From Nostoc sp. KVJ3 (GTDB lineage: Bacteria; Cyanobacteriota; Cyanobacteriia; Cyanobacteriales; Nostocaceae): a stretch of DNA of 64,000 bases. The translations under genes and the position numbers were made by a program. This document shows positions 9,816 through 18,419 of the stretch, piece after piece. Numbering within the stretch: the stretch's first letter is position 1; each line of letters begins with the position of its first letter. The stretch covers positions 41,754 through 105,753 of the forward strand of contig NZ_WWFG01000008.1 of the NCBI RefSeq assembly GCF_026127265.1, given 5' to 3'. Below the pieces are notes generated by a model. That model was not told the origin of the DNA. It did not search any database and saw nothing but the letters and a program-made list of their open reading frames with translations.

Positions 9816-10967
9816 GTGGGTAACAAGAGAAGCAGACTAAAAACTATCTTGTTTAAAGCTTGTAGTTCTTTGGGAAAAAAGAGCCGAAATTGGCTCAACA
9901 TACTTGGCTCTTTGGTAACAAGCTTTATTGTCTTTTTCATGAAGGCGGGATCTACTCCAGTCCAGAAAGGCTTTTTCTGGGTTGAAAGCAAGCAATTCCC
10001 CACAATGAAGAAATTGCCTCAAAATGTTGGGCAAAGTCAGCAAGTTAACAAGTTGGCACGATTGGGACAGCGTTTGCGTGATCCACAGTGGAGGCGCTAC
10101 GGTTACTTACTACTGCTGGGCAAGGCAATGGCTATCATGATGCTGTTCATGGTATTTGCCTTCATCCCCAATTTGGTGGAAACACCAGCTCTGGCAGCCG
10201 ATCCAGTACTCAAAGGCAATGACATCGTTAACCCGATTAATACCCTCTGGACGCTGCTAGCGGCCTTCCTAGTATTCGCAATGCAGGTAGGTTTTACGAT
10301 GCTGGAAGCAGGTTTCTGTCGCTCTCGTGAAACCGTCAATGTCTTGATGGAATGCATCGTTGACACCTGTCTTTGCGGTTTATTGTTCTATGCCTGGGGC
10401 TTTGCCTTCATGTTCAGTCATGGTAACGGCTTGATTGGACTGAATTGGTTTTTCTTGCAAGGTGCGCCCGCGACTTATGAAAGTTCAGGTGTGGCGTTCC
10501 TGGCATTTTGGCTGTTTCAGTTTGCCTTTGCAGACACCTGTTCGACCATTACCTCTGGGGCGATGATTGGGCGGACAGGGTTTATTGGCGATCTTCTCTA
10601 CAGCATTGGCGTTTCTGGATTCATCTACCCAATTATCGGACATTGGGCTTGGGGGCCAGACGGTTTTCTGGCAACGATGGGCAGCAAAGACACTTTCCTG
10701 CCTTTCTTGGGAATTGGCTTCCATGACTTTGCAGGCTCTACAGTTGTTCACACCATTGGGGGATTCATTGCCCTGGCGGGTGCGATCGTCCTTGGGCCGC
10801 GTTTGGGTCGTCGGTTCAAGCGCGACGGTGGCGGGCCGATGTTACCCCATGATCTTGTAATTGCTGCTTCCGGCGGTCTGATTCTGTGGTTCGGCTGGTA
10901 CGGTTTCAACCCGGCTAAAATAGCCCAACGCGCCAACAGCATCAATTACGGTTCAAACCCTTACTAG
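9816..10967 (+). pseudogene. amt: Ammonium transporter (Amt family), 3'-truncated by Tn3 transposon
   Basis: The frame starts at GTG 9816 with GGAGG nine bases upstream. It reads as an Amt channel of the cyanobacterial type (LWTLLAAFLVFAMQVGF, ETVNVLMECIVDTCLCG, FHDFAGSTVVHTIGG, LILWFGWYGFNP). After this last motif the reading frame enters the Tn3 terminal repeat and ends 18 codons later. Roughly the last third, with several membrane helices, is missing, so an active ammonium channel is unlikely. The N-terminal part before ALAADP is unusually long, and a later internal start is possible. The missing 3' part is not on the other side of the transposon, where a different gene (lysR) continues. 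Confidence 0.85.
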
Positions 10968-10977
10968 TTATGCTTTT
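10913..10977. repeat. Left terminal inverted repeat of the Tn3 element
   Basis: It is bipartite: an outer 24-bp block identical to the right end, a divergent spacer of about 15 bp, and an inner 26-bp identical block (10952-10977) that includes the tnpA stop codon. Confidence 0.85.
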
Positions 10978-13900
10978 CAGGCAAGGTGGGTTCGGATTCA
11001 TCCTGGATCGCTTGATGCCAGTAAGTCGGGTCGGCATAGCGAACGACCAAGGCATCAATATCAACCTTTGATGTAGATGGACTGAATTCAAATGTCCCAA
11101 ACAAATTGATATGCTGCCACGCCACTGGCGAAATATCTTTAATAATCGCTAGTGCCTCTTGGTCGTCAACCGCCTGTTTTTGCGCGTAAACCCGCGACAA
11201 CAGCAAAGTGTTGTAGTAAATGACCGCATTAGAGATCAGCCGCGAACATTCGTTCCAAATCTGTTGCTCACCCTCAGTTTTTACCCGAAACTTCCCACCA
11301 TTGACATAAGCTACCGCCCGTCGAAACCGATGATAAGCTTCGCCACGATTGAGTGCCTTTTGCACAGTCTGTCGTAACGTCACATCATCAATAAAATCCA
11401 AAATGTACAACGTCCGACAGATATTTTCCAACTCCCATAAAGCCTTTTTAGTTTGATTCTGCCGTTCATAACTAGCTAGCTTTCTCACAATCGTCGCCTG
11501 TGTCACATCCTTCTGTGCCAACGAAGCCATAATCCGCTGAATATTCGGCCATTCTTGTTCGATTAAATCGCGGTAGATTTTGCGAACGGGTTTGATTAAA
11601 AAATCGCTATATTCATTTGGATGCTTGGCTCCGACCAATGCACCCATTTTCTTGTGCAAATCTCGATAACGGGGCGCAAAGTGATAGCCAAATGCGTGCA
11701 AGATCCAGAAATTAACCTGATTGGTACCATGTGTATCAGTGGAATGTCGTTCCGGTTTGATATCCGAAGTATTGTTGTGGAGCAGATCGAAAACGTAATG
11801 GCTTTCATGCTCGTGAGTCCCAATAATCTTGGCATTAATCGGTACATGATTAGCCACCAAGGTATAGGCACTTACGCCTTTCTGAAGACCGAAATATTTG
11901 GGTGAATATCTGGCATTAATAGTATCGATCTGTGTTTCCATTCTCTGTCCATCGCTACTGGAGTGCATGACATCTTGAATATCATAAAGGTGAAAAACTG
12001 GTAGAGTCGCAATCGCATTTGTGATGGCATCATTAGCAGCATGGAGAGTTTCTAGTCGCAGGTAATTACGCGCTGTCGTCATCATGGATGAATGACTCAA
12101 TCCTGATACCTCGGCCATTTTTCCTAGCCCCATATTAGTGCCCATTCCCACAATGCAGGCTAAAATTTCACTTGGATTGGGTTCTTGTTTAACATAACGA
12201 TCTAACACATGAGTAAAGGCACTCAAAAATCCCGTATTTGCCGCCACAAACCATAATAAGTCAGCAATCCCAATTCCAGGTAACTGGCTATAAAACGGGC
12301 TATTGACTGGTTCTTCTGCGCTGGGATAAATCAGCTTCCAACGAGACTTATCAGCAGTCCCACTGACCTTAATATGTTGATTGAGACCATCTGTAATTCG
12401 TTGATTGACAACCTTGAACTTAGTTTCCAATGCTTGCTCGAATTCCGTCAGTGTCTCTTGAATTGGAGCTATTAATATCGGCGCACCAATTTCCTCCAAC
12501 AACTCATTTTTATGCCGCCACCGCTCGTCGCCAATCAAGTCATCCTCAAAACGACGAAACTCATTACTGTCGCGCACAAACACGTCCCCAGAAGAGAGCG
12601 CATTTCGTAGTAGTCGGTAAATCAGAAATTCATAACGATCGATCTCTAATATCTTCTCCTTGCCATCTGCTGTGGCTGTTGGATACAAGTAACGTTGTAA
12701 ACTTTTGGGTATGACTGCTGCTGGAAAAGTAGTTGGATCTGTTTGTCTAGGTGACTTCCCTTGTTGAAGCAAAGTTTGCAAGAACACGACCTCTGCTAGC
12801 AGTGGTGCATCAGATACTCGACTAGCGAATGTAAGATCGGCGAACAGTTGACGCAGATTGCGCTTGAAGGTGTTCGACAGCTTAGAATAAGCCGACCACT
12901 CAAACCCAGTTTTGTCGAACTTTATATTACGCATATAGTCTGACACCAATGGGAAACTGGCAGGGTCGAGGATGGAGAAAGCTTTTGCCTTGACGACTGA
13001 AAATGGTAGATCGTCAGTAATCGACTCATCCACAAATAGGTTGAGGATTTGACCCGCCGCTTGGAGGTTATTTGCAGCATCTGTCAATGCTTGTTGCATT
13101 GCTTGTTCCGCGCCCAGCTTGGCTTGTTTTTCGTATTGGTTAACCAAATGGATAAAAGCCTCAATCAGATTGTCATTAATCTGGCGAAACCGATGATAGG
13201 CAAAACACAACAAATACAACCGGACTGTCGCCAGGGACATCCGCCGCAGCTTATAAGCCGTGTAAAACTTGACTAATCCTACGTAATATTTGCCACTTTC
13301 ATTAGAAATACCCGTTGTTGCTAAAAAGGTTTGAGCAAATTCATGTAGTGGCTGGAAGTATTTGCGGCGATCTACTTCACGCCGCAGTTCCTTGTAACTG
13401 AAATCCTTTGGCTCTTGCTTGAGCAAGTTGATGCCATAGACACCTTCCTCGGCTTCCAGCAGGGTTTTTAACTGATTTTCTACCGTCGGCGTGATGGCTT
13501 TGGTGAGTAGTTTCGTAATTCGAGTGCGTTCGCCTGTGACCACTCGACCAATCATCTCTTGAAGGAATCGATAGCTAGGTGCAACGACACGTTGCCCAGC
13601 TAAATGTTGAATTAGTTCGCGCAAGATATAGATGGGCTGAATTGATAACATGGCAACCCGTCGAGCTTTTGACTCCAGTTCGACTTTCGCATCGCTGTTA
13701 CAAAGGCGATAGTTGAACAGTTGCAGAATTATCTGTTGCTGTTCGCTGCGGGTATGTCTGAAGGGCAATTTAATCGATGCTAACCTCTGACCTGGGAAAT
13801 TTTGTTTCAGGATGTAGTTTAGATCTTCAATAACAGCATCTTGTTGATAACTAAAGAACTGTCGCTTTGCCTTGAAGTATCCAAGCTGCAAGGTTAGATG

Positions 13901-14062
13901 CACTGCGACTGATACAGTCCGAACTGCTGCTACCACTTCGCGTTCGGCTGTACTCAGATCGAAATAGAGATGCCGTTTATCTTCTGTAAAATGTGGTAAT
14001 CCATATAGGTCATCGACTTCTTTTGCTGAGAGGATCGCTAGACGACGTGAATTGCTGCTCAT
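10964..14062 (-). CDS. tnpA: Tn3-family transposase TnpA
   Basis: This 1032-residue protein has the normal length for Tn3 transposases (about 970-1030). The N-terminal DNA-binding region is followed by the catalytic DDE domain. Recognisable segments are GTNMGLGKMAEVSG, YDIQDVMHSSSDGQR (first Asp region), HSTDTHGTNQVNFW (second Asp) and the terminal segment VNGGKFRVKTEGEQQIWNEC (Glu region). It binds the 38-bp-type ends and carries out replicative transposition to a cointegrate. The stop codon lies inside the left inverted repeat, giving the C-terminus EKHN. It appears intact and is divergent from tnpR. Confidence 0.95.
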   Translation of the reverse strand: MSSNSRRLAILSAKEVDDLYGLPHFTEDKRHLYFDLSTAEREVVAAVRTVSVAVHLTLQLGYFKAKRQFFSYQQDAVIEDLNYILKQNFPGQRLASIKLPFRHTRSEQQQIILQLFNYRLCNSDAKVELESKARRVAMLSIQPIYILRELIQHLAGQRVVAPSYRFLQEMIGRVVTGERTRITKLLTKAITPTVENQLKTLLEAEEGVYGINLLKQEPKDFSYKELRREVDRRKYFQPLHEFAQTFLATTGISNESGKYYVGLVKFYTAYKLRRMSLATVRLYLLCFAYHRFRQINDNLIEAFIHLVNQYEKQAKLGAEQAMQQALTDAANNLQAAGQILNLFVDESITDDLPFSVVKAKAFSILDPASFPLVSDYMRNIKFDKTGFEWSAYSKLSNTFKRNLRQLFADLTFASRVSDAPLLAEVVFLQTLLQQGKSPRQTDPTTFPAAVIPKSLQRYLYPTATADGKEKILEIDRYEFLIYRLLRNALSSGDVFVRDSNEFRRFEDDLIGDERWRHKNELLEEIGAPILIAPIQETLTEFEQALETKFKVVNQRITDGLNQHIKVSGTADKSRWKLIYPSAEEPVNSPFYSQLPGIGIADLLWFVAANTGFLSAFTHVLDRYVKQEPNPSEILACIVGMGTNMGLGKMAEVSGLSHSSMMTTARNYLRLETLHAANDAITNAIATLPVFHLYDIQDVMHSSSDGQRMETQIDTINARYSPKYFGLQKGVSAYTLVANHVPINAKIIGTHEHESHYVFDLLHNNTSDIKPERHSTDTHGTNQVNFWILHAFGYHFAPRYRDLHKKMGALVGAKHPNEYSDFLIKPVRKIYRDLIEQEWPNIQRIMASLAQKDVTQATIVRKLASYERQNQTKKALWELENICRTLYILDFIDDVTLRQTVQKALNRGEAYHRFRRAVAYVNGGKFRVKTEGEQQIWNECSRLISNAVIYYNTLLLSRVYAQKQAVDDQEALAIIKDISPVAWQHINLFGTFEFSPSTSKVDIDALVVRYADPTYWHQAIQDESEPTLPEKHN

Positions 14063-14216
14063 GTAATCAGGGCATTAGTGGGAGTGCAGAAAGTGTACAA
14101 ACCGCACTCCTGACTTAACTTGATGTGACTCAACGAGTTTACGTTAATCTTTGGTGCTAAAACCTTTACTATAATTATCGTGCGGTTACTTTGTATATGA
14201 GTGAAGATTTTGCACT
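14063..14216. promoter_or_regulatory. Candidate res site / divergent promoter region of the Tn3 element
   Basis: This 154-bp gap between tnpA and tnpR is where Tn3 elements keep their resolution site and promoters. TGTACAAACCGCAC near 14093-14106 and an inverted relative GTGCGGTTACTTTGTATA near 14180-14197 form a likely resolvase-binding dyad pair. Sub-site boundaries cannot be fixed by eye. Confidence 0.5.
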
Positions 14217-14810
14217 GTGGATGCTTCAACTCCCGTCGAACCGAAAACAGTCCAAAATCGGATTGGCTATGCTCGTGTCAGCAGCATCGGTCAAAATCTT
14301 GATTCGCAGATGGATTCTTTGAAGCAAGCTGGCTGCATTAAAATCTTTACTGACAAGTTAACTGGTTCGCGGATGGTGCGACCTGGATGGGAGGATCTGC
14401 TGAAATATATTCGTCCAGATGATACGTTAGTTGTCACTGAACTAAGTCGGATGACCCGTTCGTTACTCCATCTACTCGAAACAGCTAAGATTTTGGAACA
14501 ACGTCAGATTAACCTGTTGTCATTGCGAGAGAGTATTGATACCACTACAGCTGCAGGTCGCTGTTTTCTGTCGATGATGGGAGCGATTTATCAGATGGAA
14601 CGAGAATTACGCGCCGAACGAGCTTCGGCCGGAAGAGTTTCAGCTAAAGCCAGAGGCAGAACGGGTGGAAGACCTCGAACTGATGTTGCCAAATTGGAGA
14701 TTGCGAGGATCTTGTATCAAAATTCTGGGAAGACAGCCGCTGAAGTTTGTAGAGTCGCAGGTGTCGGGCGGCGGGTGTTCTTTGCTTACCTAGCCCAAAA
14801 GCATAACTAG
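14217..14810 (+). CDS. tnpR: Serine recombinase / resolvase TnpR
   Basis: The 197-residue protein starts at GTG 14217. The catalytic N-terminal domain opens with RIGYARVSSIGQNLDSQ, where the Ser of ARVSS is the nucleophile, and has the conserved Arg segment VTELSRMTRS and the MMGAIYQMERELRAERASAG helix. A C-terminal helix-turn-helix (GKTAAEVCRVAGVGRRVFFAYL) binds res. It resolves cointegrates formed by TnpA. The stop codon lies in the right inverted repeat, giving a C-terminus QKHN that matches that of TnpA. Confidence 0.93.
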   Translation: MDASTPVEPKTVQNRIGYARVSSIGQNLDSQMDSLKQAGCIKIFTDKLTGSRMVRPGWEDLLKYIRPDDTLVVTELSRMTRSLLHLLETAKILEQRQINLLSLRESIDTTTAAGRCFLSMMGAIYQMERELRAERASAGRVSAKARGRTGGRPRTDVAKLEIARILYQNSGKTAAEVCRVAGVGRRVFFAYLAQKHN

Positions 14811-14862
14811 TAAGGGTTTGAAACGTACTTGTACATTTTTGGCGCGTTGGGCTATTTTAGCC
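14797..14862. repeat. Right terminal inverted repeat of the Tn3 element
   Basis: The inner 26-bp block (14797-14822) and outer 24-bp block (14839-14862) are identical to those of the left end; the spacer between them differs. The tnpR stop is inside the inner block. Confidence 0.85.
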
Positions 14863-15099
14863 TTCAAGCAGGTAGTCATTCAAGGAGCCGGTGTAGTTCA
14901 ATTTCCAAAATTTATCGCAGCCAAAGCGATCGCGCGTGGAGACCTCCAACCAATTCTTCAATCCTACGCGACCCAAGTTGGATTACCGATCTCCGTGTTG
15001 TACCCACAAAAACGCTATCTCTGTGCTAAAGTTCGCGTCTTTGTTGAGTTTATGACAGAATTGATGGCTGCATTAAAGCGAGTTGATATTGTAGATTGA
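14863..15099 (+). pseudogene. LysR-family regulator, C-terminal remnant
   Basis: Directly after the transposon end the frame reads FKQVVIQGAGVVQFPKFI, then ARGDLQPILQSYATQVGLPIS, VLYPQKRYLCAKVRVF and VEFMTELMAAL, up to a normal stop. This is the last part of a LysR substrate-binding domain (G-x-G-hydrophobic-x-hP-x-F, then G-x-L-x-x-hL, then YP and a final amphipathic helix). The helix-turn-helix and most of the effector domain are absent, so it is non-functional. The upstream start codon available is inside the transposon end and is accidental. Confidence 0.75.
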
Positions 15100-15170
15100 A
15101 AGCTATTTATTTAGAGACAGTGGTTGCGTTGAGTCCATTGCTTTTCCCTTTTCCCAAGGTTGTCAAAGAT

Positions 15171-15615
15171 ATGCAAAACGCTAATCTACAAAAAGCGACA
15201 TTTGAAGCAGGCTGTTTCTGGGAGTTGAAGCAGCATTTCGTCAAGTGAAAGGAGTAACTTCTACAGCAGTTGGTTACAGTGCGGACACTTTGATAATCCA
15301 ACCTACGAAGATGTTTGTAGAGGTAAAACTGGACACACTGAGGTAGTGGAAGTGGAATACAATCCGGCAATATTATCTTATGATGAACTGCTAAATGTGT
15401 TTTGGAATAAGCACAATCTCACAGCATCAAACCATCAGGAGCTAGATGTTGGTTCTCAATATCGGTCAGTGATATTTTTCCACACTCCAGAGCAGGAATT
15501 ATTAGCAAGAGCCTCCAAGGAGCAGCTTGAAAATAGTTCTCGTTATCACAAAAATCCAATTGTGACGGAGATTGTACCTGCATCACAATTCTATAGAACC
15601 CATTTGGGATCTTGA
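15171..15615 (+). pseudogene. msrA: Peptide methionine sulfoxide reductase A, frameshifted and 3'-truncated
   Basis: Joining three frames gives an MsrA: KATFEAGCFW with the catalytic Cys, then VEAAFRQVKGVTSTAVGYS, then FDNPTYEDVCRGKTGHTEVVEV, FWNKHNLTASN and IVTEIVPASQFY. Two one-base losses break it: TGGGAG where TGGGGAG is expected (about 15220), and AGTGCGGA where AGTGGCGGA is expected (about 15281). The C-terminal AE-x-YHQ part is replaced by the end of the IS5-family element, giving the accidental tail RTHLGS. The enzyme repairs oxidised methionine; this copy cannot be functional. Confidence 0.82.
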
Positions 15616-16493
15616 GAGAGAGGGTAAAATAAGAAATAAATGCCATACTCCAGCAGTTTAAACGATAAAGAGTGGGAAATCATTGAACAACTGTTGCCCC
15701 AGAAAAAGCAAACCAGACCGCCGAAGTGGACAAAGCGACAAATTTTAGACGGCATCTTTTATCAACTGAAGAACGGGTGTAACTGGTGCGATTTACCCAA
15801 AGACTTACCGCCCTACTCAACGGTATTTTGGCACTACAAGCAGTGGCGAGCAGCGGGAGTGCTAGAGCAGATGATGACGACGTTACATGGGAAAGTGCGC
15901 TCCGACGTGAAAAAAAAACTAAATGGACAACCCTACTGATCATTGACTCGCAAGCAGTGAAGAATACATGCAATGCCAGCGTTATGTCCAAAGGGTTCTG
16001 TCATTACAAATGCACTAATGGCATCAAACGACATCTCGCCGTTGATACGCTCGGCTTACCATTTTTTACCCACTGTACTAAAGCGAATGTCAGCGATGAC
16101 CAGGGCTTGATTGAACTACTGAGTAATAATCTGGATTACTTGCGAGCCAAACCCGTGAATATCCCGAAGATTACTATCCTGCTTGACCACGGTTATCACC
16201 CAGACAAACTCACACTCGAACTACAAAAGCTCTACCCTCAAATCATGACCAAGATCCGGTTTCAACTTGCACCCAAGCCAACCAAAGCAGAAATTGCAGC
16301 CCTTGGGAAAACTGGATTTGTACCTGTAGCTACCCGGTGGGTGATTGAGCGGTCAAATGCTTGGGTGGAACGCTGTAAAAGTTTGGTCAAAAACTTTGAG
16401 AGAACCCTCTCCCATGCCACCGCGAAGCTCAATCTTTGCTTCATTAGACTCATGCTCAAGCGACTGGCAAATGGATAGATCCCAAATGGGTTC
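15596..16493 (+). mobile_element. IS5-family insertion sequence (IS427-like group)
   Basis: Perfect 17-bp terminal inverted repeats GAACCCATTTGGGATCT lie at 15596-15612 and, inverted, at 16477-16493. TATA flanks both sides (15592-15595 and 16494-16497), consistent with a 2-4 bp target duplication. The size is 898 bp with one transposase in two overlapping frames. Confidence 0.9.
15640..16478 (+). CDS. IS5-family transposase in two frames, probable -1 frameshift
   Basis: Frame A (15640-15939) starts MPYSSSLNDKEWEIIEQLLP and carries the DUF4096-type DNA-binding segment WTKRQILDGIFYQLKNGCNW. Frame B (from about 15910 to 16478) holds the DDE domain: LLIIDSQAVKNT (Asp), ITILLDHGYHPD (Asp) and RWVIERSNAWVERC (Glu). 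The overlap contains a run of nine A (15910-15918), and frame B is in the -1 frame. Programmed frameshifting or polymerase slippage at poly-A is known in several IS families with this organisation, so the element may be active rather than broken. Confidence 0.85.
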
Positions 16494-16827
16494 TATAAGG
16501 AATCGGCGTAATCTCTCGCGGATTCTCCAGCTTCCAGTGGTATTGCTCAGGCATTCCCCAGCCAGATGCAACTTGTGAAAACTTGCAATCAACTATTGTG
16601 ACAATGCCAATAACTTGACCGCGACGTAGAGAGATTAGTTCTGGGATAGACACGCTCATACTTTGACAGAATATAGAGGCGATTTCATATTCCTTCTTGG
16701 TACACTTTTTCGCTGCATAGATGAGAATATCACCCCGGTAATTGATGGGCCAGCCACGATTTTCTATGTCTTTGGTGGAGTAAATAATTCCCCATGCCCA
16801 AGGCTGACGAACGGATATCGCTTTCAT
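16456..16827 (-). CDS. ASCH-domain protein, C-terminus replaced by IS end
   Basis: Starting at ATG 16827 (GAAGG seven bases upstream) the protein reads MKAISVRQPWAWGII, then KDIENRGWPINYRGDILIYAAKK, RRGQVIGIVTIVDC and WGMPEQYHWKLENPREITPIPY. That is an ASCH domain, an RNA-binding, PUA-related fold proposed to act on RNA or translation. The last natural strand after PIP is missing: the frame runs into the IS5 terminal repeat (RTHLGS) and stops. Whether the truncated product folds is unknown. The start overlaps the stop of a small upstream frame (TTATGA), suggesting translational coupling. Confidence 0.75.
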   Translation of the reverse strand: MKAISVRQPWAWGIIYSTKDIENRGWPINYRGDILIYAAKKCTKKEYEIASIFCQSMSVSIPELISLRRGQVIGIVTIVDCKFSQVASGWGMPEQYHWKLENPREITPIPYRTHLGSIHLPVA

Positions 16828-16954
16828 AACAGTGCCTTCTTCAGTAGTTGTTGGGCTAGAGCAATCGCCTCCAGTGGGCGAGTACACCATCGCTGTTTGC
16901 AGGACTTAGATATCCCTGGTATTGTTGTAAAAGTTGTTGGTAAATTTCAATCAT
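16824..16954 (-). pseudogene. Small gene upstream of ASCH, frameshifted
   Basis: From ATG 16954 the frame reads MIEIYQQLLQQYQGYLSPAN and then shifts near 16880. In the next frame it continues LEAIALAQQLLKKALL and stops at TGA overlapping the ASCH start codon. The smooth continuation suggests a helical protein of about 43 residues with one indel. I do not recognise a function. Confidence 0.35.
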
Positions 16955-17162
16955 TCTCAGTTGGTTGCCTTGCGTAGAAAACGATTGTAAAATTCCTGTT
17001 CTAATCCGTCAGCAGCAATTTGTTTCAACGCAAATATTTATTAGTTGGGGTATTATGATAGCGATAAAATGACGGATAGGTTTTTAAATCTTATGCTTGT
17101 ATGAAGAGACATTAGAAATAAGGAGTGGATATTTTAATCCGACTCCCTATCTGATTTTTGCT

Positions 17163-17981
17163 TTATCCTAATTGGTCTAACCAATTCACCAAATCGTTAA
17201 CTGATGAGAAATCTAAAAGGGCTTCACCTAGTGCCTCTAATTCCTCAATAGGTAAAACTCGAATTCGCTCGATTAGTAAAGAATTAACTTCTCCAAAACG
17301 GCGATTTAGCAAACGATTTAAAAACTGAAATGCTTCTTGTTGTTTTCCTTTCTGCAAAATATCCTGATAGATAACAGATTCCTGCATAATATCCTCCCGT
17401 AAAAATTGACGAATTAAATCTTTTTCAAACCTTAAACCTGCAAATATCTCTGTACATCCAGCAATGTTCTGCCTTTCATCCCTATCTGGAATTTTAGCGA
17501 TATTTTGAGCTACTTGGGATAATAAAGCGGCAGGTGAATCAGTTCGAGTTAAAGGGGCAAGAGGTAATAGCGCTGGATTATTCAGAAACAAAGCTGAATC
17601 TTGTTCCCATAACCGTATAACTTGATAACGGTGATTTGTGAACTCATCCGTGTATTCTTCAGTAAATACAATAGGGTCACTACTTTGTTGTAAGAAGATC
17701 ACAACTTGGGTTACTGGTGTGTTATATTGCCGTTTCAATCTCACGTAATAGTCTAATACCCGCAAAGGAATCGGCGGATTAGATTTGGGGAGAGTTTGAA
17801 ACTCAATATGCAAAATTCGGCTACTTGTTTGCAAAAATGTGACATAATCTGCGCGGATTGGATCTATTGAAAGTTCAGTTTTAAGTACTGTAACTTCTGT
17901 AGTTTTATTTGGTAGCAACCACTTGGCAAACTCGGCTGGATACAATTCAGCTAAGTACTTGGCAGTATTATCGTAACTCAA
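17163..17981 (-). CDS. Rpn-like PD-(D/E)XK nuclease with DUF4351 C-terminus
   Basis: The 272-residue protein has an N-terminal nuclease-like core with Asp in DPIRADYVTFL and E-x-Q in RILHIEFQTLP, as in Rpn (recombination-promoting nuclease, PF04754/DUF2887-like) proteins. The C-terminal LNRLLNRRFGEVNSLLIERIRVLPIEELEALGEALLDF is a DUF4351 module. These proteins are abundant in cyanobacteria and are often annotated as putative transposases; Rpn nucleases have been linked to DNA cleavage and phage defence. It is the last gene of a tight three-gene group whose upstream start (18392) lies just outside the ISAs1 element. A related protein is at 47262-48173. Confidence 0.75.
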   Translation of the reverse strand: MSYDNTAKYLAELYPAEFAKWLLPNKTTEVTVLKTELSIDPIRADYVTFLQTSSRILHIEFQTLPKSNPPIPLRVLDYYVRLKRQYNTPVTQVVIFLQQSSDPIVFTEEYTDEFTNHRYQVIRLWEQDSALFLNNPALLPLAPLTRTDSPAALLSQVAQNIAKIPDRDERQNIAGCTEIFAGLRFEKDLIRQFLREDIMQESVIYQDILQKGKQQEAFQFLNRLLNRRFGEVNSLLIERIRVLPIEELEALGEALLDFSSVNDLVNWLDQLG

Positions 17982-18150
17982 TTTCTTTCACCCTTATTTC
18001 AATGAGATTTAGTTTTTCCAATCCAGAACGTAGGTATTTAGCTAATAAAGACTTTTCAGCTAGATAATGCCTTTCGACTCCTTGAGCCTCTTTAACTAAC
18101 TCAAGGAAATCCGATGGTTGTCTCCCAGAATCTCCACGACCAAGCACCAT
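17968..18150 (-). CDS. Small hypothetical protein overlapping the Rpn-like gene
   Basis: This is a 60-residue, charged, probably helical frame (MVLGRGDSGRQ..., then FLELVKEAQGVERHYLAEKSLLAKYL). It starts five bases after the upstream gene stops and overlaps the next start by 14 bases, as in a translationally coupled operon. No family is recognised. It could be the tail of a gene whose front is lost. Confidence 0.4.
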   Translation of the reverse strand: MVLGRGDSGRQPSDFLELVKEAQGVERHYLAEKSLLAKYLRSGLEKLNLIEIRVKEIELR

Positions 18151-18155
18151 CAGTG

Positions 18156-18392
18156 CTATAGCTTTGCTGTTTCCTCCGAAGAAAGATTATTTATGTATTC
18201 AGACAATGTATTTATGGGAGTGCTTAATGTTTGACGCTCAATCAAAAATTCGATTAGTTCCTTGGTTTTTGTATTGGAATCTGTTAATTTTATATCAGAT
18301 ATTGATTGGAGAGTTTTGGAACCATAAACTAACTTAGCAAGCTCAATGATTTTGTTTACTTTGTCAATGGTCAGGAAATTCATCTTCATCAT
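18156..18392 (-). CDS. Small hypothetical protein, first gene of the Rpn operon
   Basis: The start is placed at ATG 18392 (MMKMNFLTIDKVNKII), which has GAGGAG seven bases upstream. A longer reading to 18461 would begin inside the ISAs1 end and is not credible. The product is 78 residues, helical, with a Ser/Thr-rich middle and the tail NNLSSEETAKL. Function is unknown. The ISAs1 element is inserted about 28 bases before the start, so the native promoter may be displaced. Confidence 0.5.
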   Translation of the reverse strand: MMKMNFLTIDKVNKIIELAKLVYGSKTLQSISDIKLTDSNTKTKELIEFLIERQTLSTPINTLSEYINNLSSEETAKL

Positions 18393-18419
18393 AATCTTCT
18401 CCTCGTTTTGATTTAGACT

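Larger units (their letters stand above)
10913..14862. mobile_element. Tn3-family transposon (tnpA, res region, tnpR)
   Basis: The element is 3,950 bp, bounded by inverted repeats starting GGCTAAAATAGCCC. It carries a large DDE transposase on the minus strand and a serine resolvase on the plus strand, arranged divergently around a short intergenic res candidate. There is no passenger gene. The flanks show no 5-bp target duplication (AACCC on the left, TTCAA on the right), and the flanking genes differ (amt and lysR), so the copy did not arise by a simple insertion here or has since recombined. Confidence 0.9.
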
